DNA of 23,067 nt from Treponema sp. (GTDB lineage: Bacteria > Spirochaetota > Spirochaetia > Treponematales > Breznakiellaceae): NCBI GenBank assembly GCA_031270205.1, contig JAISYA010000021.1, forward strand, positions 1-23,067, given 5' to 3'. This document shows positions 6,286-13,678 of this stretch, in pieces. How positions within the stretch are numbered: the first letter of the stretch is position 1; each line of letters starts with the position of its first letter. The notes under the pieces were generated by a model. That model searched no databases. It saw only the letters and a program-made list of their open reading frames with translations, and was not told where the DNA came from. Made by a program: the position numbers and the translations under genes.

Positions 6286-8425
6286 TTATTTCGAGACCGA
6301 CAACGTTACCAAAGAATACGATTCTTCCCTTGTCCGCCGCATTCTCTCGTACCTCAAGCCCTACCGGACGCTGGTGCTTCTTACCCTAATCGCCCTGGCC
6401 ATTTCCACGCTGGGAGAACTGTACATTCCGGTACTGCAGCAGCGCCTCATTGACGAGGCGGTACTCGCCCGTTTTCTGGTTTTCAGGGCGGACCGCTATG
6501 AAGAAGAGCGGGAACGGCTCGACGGCGAGTCTGCTGCCGCTTACGAGGAAATGACCGGGCTTCCCGGCGGTATAACGTTAGACGAAATGATTTTCGTGCC
6601 CCAGAACCGGCATACCGTCATCAAGGGAAAGGCCGAGGAAGAACTGCGCAAGCGGGGCATAATGGACGAGGTTCAATGGTACGCCTTTTCGTATAACGCG
6701 GGGGATTCCGCCGCCGGGGTGGTACGGAAGCGGGGGGATCTCTTTCTTACCCGGCCCGCCGGAGCGGGATTTGCCGCGGCAATAACAAGCGCCGATCTCT
6801 ATTCGCTGCCCCTGAACGAAATCGCCGCCGTGCGGGGGAAGGACATTTCCGTTCTGGTCCGCGGAGGGGGGATTTTTCTGGCGGTACTGGCGCTGGTATT
6901 CGTCTTCACTTTTTCCCAGACCTGGACCGCAAACCAGATGAGCCAGAAGGTGATGAAGGATATGCGACTTGAGCTTTTCAAAAAAACCGCATCCCAGTCA
7001 ACCGCCTTTCTTTCACGCCACCCGGTGGGGCGCATTGTTACGCGCCTTACCGGCGATGTGGAAACCATAAACGAATTTTTCACCACCGTACTTGTAGCGT
7101 TTCTGAAAGACCTTTCGATCATGGCCGGGGCTTTGATAACCCTGTTTATTCTCTCCCCCCGCATGGCGCTGATAGTGATTGCCACGCTGCCGCCGGTTTT
7201 GATCCTGACACTGGTAAGCCGTTTCAAGGCCAGGGACGCTTTCCGCCGCCAGCGGACCGCCTCCTCAAAAGTTTACGCATACCTTGCGGAGCGCCTCGCC
7301 GGGGTTCAGGTGGTGCAGCTTTTCAGGCGCGAGGCGAAAAGCGGCGGCGAATTCGTGTTACGGAACCGGGAACTTCTTGACGCGAACCTGGGCGAAATGT
7401 ACGTCTTTGCCACCTTCAGGCCCATCGTGGAATGGTTCTCCACTTTTACGGCGGCGGTGGTCATTGTGGCGGGGAGCAGGATGGTCCTCTCCCTTTCGGT
7501 CTCGCTTGGAGTACTCATCGCCTTTATCAATCTGGTGCAGATGTTCTACGCCCCGGTTATGGACATTGCCGAAAAATACACCCTGCTCCAGTCCGCGATG
7601 GCAGGGGGAGAGCGGGTTTTCAAGCTGCTGGATACGGAAGAGCGGATCCCCGATTCGGGAAAGCGCTCAATCGAGGGGACTGTGCGGGGCCATGTTGAAT
7701 TTGACAATGTGCGTTTTTCCTACAAGGCAGGGGAAGAGGTACTCAAGGGCCTCAGCTTCGCGGTAAAGCCGGGGGAAATGGCCGCCATCGTGGGTTATAC
7801 CGGCGCGGGGAAAACCACGATCATCAATGTCCTCGCGCGCCTGTGGGATATTGACTCAGGGGAAATCCGCCTTGACGGCGTGCCGGTAAAGGACGTCCCC
7901 CTTGAGGAACTGCGGCGGTCGGTGCTGCCCGTCCTGCAGGACGTGTTTCTCTTTTCCGGCACGGTGGAAGAAAACATCAGCCTGGGTATTCCGCTTTCAG
8001 AAGACGAGATTATCAACGCGGCCAGGGCGGTGCACGCCCATGAATTTATTTCGCGCCTTCCGGACGGCTACAAGACAACGCTTTCCGAAGGGGCTGCAAA
8101 CATCTCATCAGGCCAGCGCCAGCTTATCAGTTTTGCCCGCGTTATCGCCCACAATCCCCCGGTGGTTATTCTCGATGAGGCAACGAGTTCCATCGATACC
8201 GAAACCGAGCATCTCATCCAACTCGGCATGAAACGGGTCCTGGCCGGCAGGACATCCTTTGTCATTGCCCACCGCCTTTCCACCATAAAAAACGCCGACC
8301 GCATTCTCGTTTTATCCGGCGGTCATCTGGCGGAGGAGGGCAGGCACGAAGAGCTGATAGCGCGTAACGGCCTGTACGCCGGCCTGTACCGCCTGCAATA
8401 CGAAGAGGGCCTGGATGGTGATTAG
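6278..8425 (+). CDS. ABC exporter half-transporter, catalytic subunit with inserted domain
   Basis: 715 residues from ATG 6278, preceded by GGGGAGG; the frame is open further upstream but only as a shadow of the previous gene. First membrane segment about 32-52. The second begins only near 197, leaving roughly 130 residues between them where exporters normally have a short loop. That insert should face outside the membrane. The ATPase domain has Walker A GYTGAGKTT (506-514), an altered signature ISSGQRQ (609-615), Walker B with catalytic glutamate (D633, E634) and H665. With the partner this gives one full ATP site (this Walker A/B, partner LSGGQ) and one degenerate site, the standard heterodimer pattern. 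A hairpin terminator follows 34 bp after the stop. Confidence 0.93.
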   Translation: MADYFETDNVTKEYDSSLVRRILSYLKPYRTLVLLTLIALAISTLGELYIPVLQQRLIDEAVLARFLVFRADRYEEERERLDGESAAAYEEMTGLPGGITLDEMIFVPQNRHTVIKGKAEEELRKRGIMDEVQWYAFSYNAGDSAAGVVRKRGDLFLTRPAGAGFAAAITSADLYSLPLNEIAAVRGKDISVLVRGGGIFLAVLALVFVFTFSQTWTANQMSQKVMKDMRLELFKKTASQSTAFLSRHPVGRIVTRLTGDVETINEFFTTVLVAFLKDLSIMAGALITLFILSPRMALIVIATLPPVLILTLVSRFKARDAFRRQRTASSKVYAYLAERLAGVQVVQLFRREAKSGGEFVLRNRELLDANLGEMYVFATFRPIVEWFSTFTAAVVIVAGSRMVLSLSVSLGVLIAFINLVQMFYAPVMDIAEKYTLLQSAMAGGERVFKLLDTEERIPDSGKRSIEGTVRGHVEFDNVRFSYKAGEEVLKGLSFAVKPGEMAAIVGYTGAGKTTIINVLARLWDIDSGEIRLDGVPVKDVPLEELRRSVLPVLQDVFLFSGTVEENISLGIPLSEDEIINAARAVHAHEFISRLPDGYKTTLSEGAANISSGQRQLISFARVIAHNPPVVILDEATSSIDTETEHLIQLGMKRVLAGRTSFVIAHRLSTIKNADRILVLSGGHLAEEGRHEELIARNGLYAGLYRLQYEEGLDGD

Positions 8426-8458
8426 CGGCGGATAGTTGTTCTATAAACGAAGATATTT

Positions 8459-8508
8459 GAGGCTGTTCCAGAACTTCAGTTTTGGAACAGGCATTCTTTT
8501 TATCTTTT
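8459..8508 (+). terminator. Hairpin derived from the dispersed element, acting as terminator of the ABC operon
   Basis: GAGGCTGTTCCAGAACT pairs with AGTTTTGGAACAGGC (8459-8492) and is followed by TTCTTTTTATCTTTTT, a good intrinsic terminator on the + strand. The stem is the terminal inverted repeat of the dispersed element brought head to head with no interior. It lies between convergent genes; on the minus strand its U-tract is poor. Confidence 0.65.
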
Positions 8509-9573
8509 TACCCTCGCGTTACCTTTGTAAATACTCCATATCTGATCTTCATCAGACGGGGTTCCGTAGTCGGCAAGCATCGTAGTAGCGAGCGCGCCGG
8601 TTGCCCAGCCGAACCGGAGCCACTTTTCCGGCTCCCAGCCCTTGAGAATGCCGTAGAGGAGGCCCGCGACAAACCCGTCGCCGCCGCCGATACGGTCAAG
8701 CACGTCAATTTCGCGGGGCGCTTCCTCGTACCAGCGCCCTTCCGCCCGAAGGATCGCGCCCCAGCTGTGGCGGTTCGCGCTGTGCACTTCGCGCAGCGTA
8801 GTGGCAAAAACCCGCACATTCGGGTACGCCTTCGCGGCCTCCTCAATCATGCCCTTGAAGCCCTCAATCTTCGCCGCGAGGCCGGAACCGCCCGCCTCCG
8901 GCCCTTCGATGCCGAGCGCCAGCTGGAAGTCCTCCTCGTTTCCGATAAGGATGTCCGTGACGGAGGCTATCTCCCTGAACGCGGCGCCCAATTCCGCTTC
9001 GCGCCCCTTCCAGAACGAGGCGCGGTAGTTGAGGTCAAATGATATAGCCGTACCGCTTTTCCTGGCCGCCCGCGCCGCCTTCAGGCATGCGTCCGACGTG
9101 TCTTTGCTCATGGACGCGATAAGACCCGAAAGGTGGAGGATGCGGCAGCCTTCCCTGTCGAAGATACGGCCGAAATCAAAGTCCTCCGCCCGAATCGTGC
9201 GGCCCACTTCGCCCGCCCGGTCGTTATGCACCACCGGCCCGCGCACTCCGTAGCCCGCGTCCGCTATGTTGAACTGGTGGCGGAATCCCCAGGGACCGCC
9301 CTGTTCCACTTCCTGCCCTTCGTAGGCGATGTTGCGCTTGCGCAGCTCCCCCTTGATGAACCGGGCAACCGGACTTCCCGCGACAAACTTGGTGAGCGCC
9401 CTGGTACGAAGCCCCAGGCTCGCGGAAACGTTCAGCACGTTAGTCTCCGCGCTGGTGGCCTGCATCTCGTACAGGGAGCTCACATGGACCGGCTGCCGGC
9501 CCACCGGGGTGATACGCACCCCCATGCTCGTCAGGGTAAGCAAATCTATTGCCGCGTCTTTCCTCAATTCCAT
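8500..9573 (-). CDS. PfkB-family sugar kinase, probably 2-keto-3-deoxygluconate kinase
   Basis: 357 residues of the ribokinase/PfkB fold. The C-terminal signature DRIGGGDGF carries the catalytic base (D299 in this numbering); the DRxGGGD form, instead of DTxGAGD, is typical of KDG kinases, which make 2-keto-3-deoxy-6-phosphogluconate. FDLNYRASFW mid-protein is also typical. Start: an upstream ATG at 9588 exists, but the AAGGAG ribosome binding site overlaps its second and third codons and lies 6 nt before the ATG at 9573, so 9573 is chosen. It has its own promoter (TTGACA-17-TACCAT). No aldolase or uronate gene is adjacent, so the exact sugar is not fixed by context; another PfkB sugar kinase activity is possible. 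Confidence 0.8.
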   Translation of the reverse strand: MELRKDAAIDLLTLTSMGVRITPVGRQPVHVSSLYEMQATSAETNVLNVSASLGLRTRALTKFVAGSPVARFIKGELRKRNIAYEGQEVEQGGPWGFRHQFNIADAGYGVRGPVVHNDRAGEVGRTIRAEDFDFGRIFDREGCRILHLSGLIASMSKDTSDACLKAARAARKSGTAISFDLNYRASFWKGREAELGAAFREIASVTDILIGNEEDFQLALGIEGPEAGGSGLAAKIEGFKGMIEEAAKAYPNVRVFATTLREVHSANRHSWGAILRAEGRWYEEAPREIDVLDRIGGGDGFVAGLLYGILKGWEPEKWLRFGWATGALATTMLADYGTPSDEDQIWSIYKGNARVKR

Positions 9574-9626
9574 AACAATCTCCTTCATCTGTTTGTAACT
9601 ATTCAGTCGTGGCGTTCACTCAAAAG

Positions 9627-9655
9627 ATGGTAACATGGTAGTATTTCACTGTCAA
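9627..9655 (-). promoter_or_regulatory. Promoter of the PfkB kinase gene
   Basis: On the minus strand TTGACA (9655-9650) and TACCAT (9632-9627) are separated by 17 bp, a consensus -35 with a fair -10. They lie about 55 bp before the chosen start codon. The -35 box begins only two bases from the inner end of the dispersed element at 9658. Confidence 0.6.
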
Positions 9656-9657
9656 CT

Positions 9658-9814
9658 GAGCCTGTTCCAAAACTAATTGACCGTGCGCTCACGTTCCCGG
9701 CATAGCCGGGGGCACGGTTTTGGACCAGGCTCTTGCAGTTTTTCAGGCTAAAGCCTTGCAAAACTGCGTTTTTTAAAAGGTTCTGTTCCAAAACTGAAGT
9801 TTTGGAACAGCCTC
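9658..9814 (+). repeat. Dispersed MITE-like element, complete copy with terminal inverted repeats
   Basis: The ends are inverted repeats: GAGCCTGTTCCAAAACT at the left and, read inverted at the right, GAGGCTGTTCCAAAACT (one mismatch in 17). Inside are a GC palindrome (CCCGGC-ATA-GCCGGG, 9696-9710) and a GGCTAAAGCC palindrome. The right end itself folds into a hairpin (about 9784-9811), followed on the minus strand by CCTTTT, so it could terminate the queA operon. It is non-coding and fits a non-autonomous mobile element or a REP-like sequence. Confidence 0.8.
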
Positions 9815-9845
9815 AACTTTTTATATTTTTTCATTTGGATGCCGC

Positions 9846-10895
9846 TCATTCAATGAGCATGGCGTCGCCGTAGCTGAAAAAACGGTAGTTTTCGCGGACG
9901 GCCTCGGCGTAGCTTTCCAGGATCAGTTCCCTGCCGGCAAAGGCGGCGGCGAGCATCAGCAGAGTGGATTCGGGGGTGTGGAAGTTCGTGAACAGGGCGT
10001 CCACCACTTTGAAGCAATAGCCGGGACGGATAAAAATTGAGGTGGCCCCCTGCCCCCGCCGTAAGCCGCCCGCGCCCCAGGCGCTTTCCAACGTGCGGAC
10101 GCTCGTGGTGCCCACGGCAACCAGGCGGCGGCCGGCTGCTTTCGCCCGCTCGATTTTGGCGGCGCTTTCCCCGTCAATGCTGAACATTTCCTCGTGCATT
10201 ACGTGATCTTCAATGTTTTCGCCGCGCACGGGCAGAAAGGTTCCCAGGCCCACGTGCAGGGTGATAAACGCGCTTTCCACGCCGGCCTCCGCGAGGCGGC
10301 CCAGAAGTTCGCCGGTAAAGTGCAGGCCCGCGGTGGGTGCGGCGGCGGAGCCGTGGGCTGCGGCGTATACGGTCTGGTAGCGTTCCGCATCGGCGGGGGT
10401 GTCCTCGCGCCTGATGTAGGGGGGAAGGGGGATGTGTCCGTAACGGTCAAGCCACTCGTCGTCAACTCGCCGGTCAAACTCAAGGATCCGGTACTCCCCT
10501 TCTTTGCCGCTGATTTCGGCGCGGGCAATTTCCGTTCCCCCTTTGCCGTAAAACACGTAGCGGCCGCCGCTTTTGCGCCGCCTTGAGCGCCGCGCAAGGG
10601 CCTTCCACGCGCTGCCGCCGGCGCGGACAGAGGGGCAGGGGCTTAAGAGCAGGAATTCCGCTTTTGCGCCGCTTGTTTCCGATACGCCGATAATCCTCGC
10701 TTTGCGGACCCTGGAGTCGTTGAACACCAGCAGGTCCCCCGGCGCAAGGAGGCGGGGAAGGTCCGTGACCACGCAATGTCCCCGCCTTCCCGTTTTCCGG
10801 TCCAGAGTCATAAGGCGGCTCTGCCCCCGCTGTTCGCTCGGATACTGGGCGATAAGACGGGGAGGAAGCTCAAAGAAAAAATCGCCGGTTTTCAT
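9846..10895 (-). CDS. queA: S-adenosylmethionine:tRNA ribosyltransferase-isomerase
   Basis: 349 residues, normal family length. QueA transfers the ribosyl part of AdoMet to preQ1 at tRNA position 34, giving epoxyqueuosine (EC 2.4.99.17). Family signatures seen: GHIPLPPYIRR (153-163), YQTVYA and GSAAAPTAGLHFT (182-194), LHVGLGTFLPVR (213-224), VGTTSVRTLES (261-271), FTNFHTPESTLLML (302-315) and FFSYGDAMLI at the end. It is the last gene of the minus-strand operon, 37 bp after the DUF711 gene. The upstream ribosome binding site is modest (ACGGGAA). The dispersed element just downstream may supply the terminator. Confidence 0.97.
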   Translation of the reverse strand: MKTGDFFFELPPRLIAQYPSEQRGQSRLMTLDRKTGRRGHCVVTDLPRLLAPGDLLVFNDSRVRKARIIGVSETSGAKAEFLLLSPCPSVRAGGSAWKALARRSRRRKSGGRYVFYGKGGTEIARAEISGKEGEYRILEFDRRVDDEWLDRYGHIPLPPYIRREDTPADAERYQTVYAAAHGSAAAPTAGLHFTGELLGRLAEAGVESAFITLHVGLGTFLPVRGENIEDHVMHEEMFSIDGESAAKIERAKAAGRRLVAVGTTSVRTLESAWGAGGLRRGQGATSIFIRPGYCFKVVDALFTNFHTPESTLLMLAAAFAGRELILESYAEAVRENYRFFSYGDAMLIE

Positions 10896-10932
10896 TTCCC
10901 GTACCCGGTAAAACCAATCTCGGACAATAACG

Positions 10933-12294
10933 CTAATTCCTGAAACTGTGTATGGGCGCGGGTATCCTTCCGCCGCGGCTGATAAAGACGTCGCTTTTCG
11001 CGGGGTTTACCGCCATGACGGGCGCGCCGCCGAGGAGACCGCCGAACTCGACCCAGTCACCGGCTTTTTTGCCGGGCGCGGGAATGACCCGCACGGCAGT
11101 GGTTTTGTTGTTCACCATACCGATGGCCATTTCGTCGGCAATGATCGCCGAAATTGCGGCGGCGCTGGTATCGCCGGGAAGGGCGATCATGTCAAGGCCC
11201 ACCGAACACACCGAAGTCATGGCCTCCAGTTTGTCAAGACTTATGGCGCCCTTTCTGACGGCGTCCACCATGCCTTCGTCTTCGGAGACGGGGATGAAGG
11301 CCCCGGAAAAACCGCCCACGTGGGTGGAGGCCATGACGCCGCCTTTTTTTACCATGTCGGTTAACATGGCCAGCGCGGCGGTTGTGCCGTGCGCGCCGGC
11401 GCTTTCAAGGCCCATCTCCTCAAGAATGCGGGCCACCGAATCGCCCACGGCTGGAGTGGGGGCGAGGGAGAGGTCAAGGATTCCGAAGGGAACGGCGAGG
11501 CGGCGGGCCGCTTCCATTCCCACAAGCTGGCCCATGCGGGTTATCTTGAAGGCGGTTTTTTTTATGGTGTCAGCTAACTCGTCAAAACTTGCGTCACGGC
11601 GGCTTTCCAGCGCGGCTCTGATCACGCCGGGGCCTGAGACCCCCACGTTGAGGCAGCTCTCCGCCTCCCCCGCCCCGTGAAAAGCGCCGGCCATAAAAGG
11701 ATTGTCTTCCGGCGCGTTGCAAAACACCACGAGCTTGGCGCAGCCGATGCCGCTGCGGCCGGCGCTCTTTTCCGCAACGGCGCGGATAATTTCGCCCATG
11801 CGCCGCACCGCGTCCATGTTGATGCCGCTCCTGCTGGACGCCACATTCACCGAGGCGCAGACCCGCTCCGTTGAGGAAAGGGCGTCCGGCAGGGAATTGA
11901 TGAGCCGCTCGTCACCGCCCGTAAAACCTTTTTGTACCAGCGCTGAAAAGCCTCCCACAAAATCAACGCCCAGTTCGGCGGCGACTTCGTCCAGCGTACG
12001 GGCAAAGGGGGTAAAGTCCGCCTCCTCGCAGGAAGCGGCGGCCAGGGCAATGGGCGTTACCGCGATGCGCTTGTTGATAATGGGAATGCCGTATTCGATC
12101 TCAATGTCCCTGCCGGTCTGCACCAGCGGACCGGCGACGCGCAGCAGCTTCTCGCGGATCTTCCTGCGGGTTTCCTTTCCGAAGGCACAGGCGCAGTCCA
12201 GCAGGGATACTCCCAGGGTAATGGCGCGGATATCCAGCTTGTACCGCAGAAACATGTCCACGGTTTCTTTAATTTCAAAGGGCGTAAACAACAT
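10933..12294 (-). CDS. DUF711 / UPF0210 family protein
   Basis: 453 residues, the usual length of this conserved family of unknown biochemical function, whose fold resembles the glycyl-radical/PFL barrel. Typical stretches seen are the N-terminal DIRAITLGVSLLDC, EYGIPIINKRIAVTPI, FVGGFSALVQKG, SSRSGINMDAV, GVSGPGVIRAALE and GMVNNKTTAVRVIPAPGKK near the C-terminus. No GxGY-type glycyl-radical loop is seen, so radical chemistry should not be assumed. It follows the UPF0237 ACT gene by 9 bp with its own AGGAA site. This ACT-DUF711 gene pair recurs in other bacteria, including pneumococcus, and suggests an amino-acid-sensing partner. Function remains unknown. Confidence 0.92.
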   Translation of the reverse strand: MLFTPFEIKETVDMFLRYKLDIRAITLGVSLLDCACAFGKETRRKIREKLLRVAGPLVQTGRDIEIEYGIPIINKRIAVTPIALAAASCEEADFTPFARTLDEVAAELGVDFVGGFSALVQKGFTGGDERLINSLPDALSSTERVCASVNVASSRSGINMDAVRRMGEIIRAVAEKSAGRSGIGCAKLVVFCNAPEDNPFMAGAFHGAGEAESCLNVGVSGPGVIRAALESRRDASFDELADTIKKTAFKITRMGQLVGMEAARRLAVPFGILDLSLAPTPAVGDSVARILEEMGLESAGAHGTTAALAMLTDMVKKGGVMASTHVGGFSGAFIPVSEDEGMVDAVRKGAISLDKLEAMTSVCSVGLDMIALPGDTSAAAISAIIADEMAIGMVNNKTTAVRVIPAPGKKAGDWVEFGGLLGGAPVMAVNPAKSDVFISRGGRIPAPIHSFRN

Positions 12295-12303
12295 GGCTTA
12301 TTC

Positions 12304-12573
12304 CTAAATGCGGTGCATGGCGCTGAACACTTTTTCGTGCATCAGGCTGATAGAAACGTTCATGGTTTCGCCTAACTCAGCAAGTTCCCGTTTCACATCC
12401 TCAAGCGCCTTTACGCTGGAAGAAAGGTTTACCATCATCATCATCACGAAACTGCCGCTCAGAATGGTCTGGCTTATATCTTCGATATTGATGTTCCGTT
12501 CCGCCAAAAAGGCGCTGACCCTGGCGATAATCCCAACCTGATCGGTACCCACCACGGTAATAATTGCGTTCAT
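12304..12573 (-). CDS. ACT-domain protein, UPF0237 family
   Basis: 89 residues, essentially one ACT domain: beta strand AIITVVGTDQVGIIARV, a helix with AERNINIEDISQTI, a strand FVMMMMVNL, and the conserved end HEKVFSAMHRI. ACT domains usually bind amino acids and form dimers. AGGAG lies 6 nt before the start. It is 13 bp after the permease gene and 9 bp before the DUF711 gene in the same operon, so it probably works with the DUF711 protein. The ligand is not known. Confidence 0.93.
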   Translation of the reverse strand: MNAIITVVGTDQVGIIARVSAFLAERNINIEDISQTILSGSFVMMMMVNLSSSVKALEDVKRELAELGETMNVSISLMHEKVFSAMHRI

Positions 12574-12586
12574 AGTATCTCCTGTA

Positions 12587-13678
12587 TTATTCGAGTTTAT
12601 GTTCGATAAAAAACATGTCCAGCACGGTGAGGAATAAAATGACCACTATGGGGCCCAGCAGGAGGCCGTTAAACCCGAACAGCTCTATGCCGCCGAGTAT
12701 GGCAAAAAATATGATCAGCGGATGAAGGCGTATCCGATCCTTTAGGAACAGCGGGCGAATGAAATTATCCAGCGTGGAGATAAAAAATCCCGACACTATC
12801 ACAAACACCATTCCCTTTACCGTATCACCGGCCAAAAACATGCTGACACTGATCGGCAGCCATACCAGCCCTCCCCCGAACATGGGAATAAATACGCAGA
12901 TAAACGTAAGCGCCGCCAACACCAGCGATCCCCTGATCTGAAAGACGCTGAAAATGATATAAGCCATGACCGTTTGAATCAGGGCTACCATGATGTACCC
13001 GAAGAAGAGGTTTCGGGTAATGTCCTTGAATTTGCCGGTAAGGGTGCTGATATATTCTTTTTTGATGGGGATGGAGCGGAGCGCCAGGCGGGAAAGATAC
13101 GGCCCGTCGACAAAAAAGAAAAACATTGAAAACACTATCAGGAACATGGTGAATAAAGAGACCCCGACCATACGCGCAATATCGCCGCTCAGCGGCACCA
13201 GGCGCTCAATCCTCGCCGAAAGAAAAACCATGAGCCGTCCCTGTATATCATCCGCGCTGATGAGTATATGACCGGCGCTCATTTCCCCCAGAAGGGCCGA
13301 TGTTCTTTCAAACAGCCCCTGGATGATCTCAGGCTTCCCGGCGACCGTTTCGCGGATATAGCGTACCAGCTCCATAATCTGCCGGAAAAACACCGCCGCC
13401 GTAAAGGAAAGGGGCAGCAGGATAATCACCGTAGCGCCCAGGGTGAAGACCGCGGCCCAGATGGTTTTCAGCGCCCTTCCCCTGCGGGTGTTGAAATCAA
13501 GGCGGCGGATCACGCGCTTGTGCAGGGGACTGAGCAGTATATAGAGCAGGGTCGCCCAGAGGAGGACCGTAAAAAAGGGGGCGACGATCCTGCACACCAG
13601 GAGAAAGAGCGTGATGAGGAGCGCCGCGAACACATAGCTCTGCACCCGCCTGGAAGGAAGGGAATCGGACCTGTTCAT
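12587..13678 (-). CDS. AI-2E transporter (PerM/YtvI) family membrane protein
   Basis: 363 residues, an integral membrane protein with about 7-8 hydrophobic segments and the family pattern: two N-terminal segments, a soluble middle region (about 110-180) and a C-terminal cluster containing FIPMFGGGLVWLP, GFFISTLDNFIRPLFLKDRI and HPLIIFFAILGGIELFG. Members have been linked to autoinducer-2 export or to Na+/H+ exchange, so the substrate cannot be told from sequence. Its ATG overlaps the stop of the upstream TPR gene by 4 bases (13675-13678), implying translational coupling. Confidence 0.9.
   Translation of the reverse strand: MNRSDSLPSRRVQSYVFAALLITLFLLVCRIVAPFFTVLLWATLLYILLSPLHKRVIRRLDFNTRRGRALKTIWAAVFTLGATVIILLPLSFTAAVFFRQIMELVRYIRETVAGKPEIIQGLFERTSALLGEMSAGHILISADDIQGRLMVFLSARIERLVPLSGDIARMVGVSLFTMFLIVFSMFFFFVDGPYLSRLALRSIPIKKEYISTLTGKFKDITRNLFFGYIMVALIQTVMAYIIFSVFQIRGSLVLAALTFICVFIPMFGGGLVWLPISVSMFLAGDTVKGMVFVIVSGFFISTLDNFIRPLFLKDRIRLHPLIIFFAILGGIELFGFNGLLLGPIVVILFLTVLDMFFIEHKLE

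Noticed and set aside
8482..9042. 186-codon plus-strand frame opposite the kinase
   Set aside because: Antisense to a well-supported PfkB gene, with no recognisable protein or ribosome binding site.
9603..9791. Small protein resembling another at 3340-3606
   Set aside because: The similarity comes entirely from the shared non-coding repeat element. No ribosome binding site.
10933..12294. DUF711 protein as an active glycyl-radical enzyme
   Set aside because: The fold is related, but no glycyl-radical loop and no activating enzyme gene are seen here.
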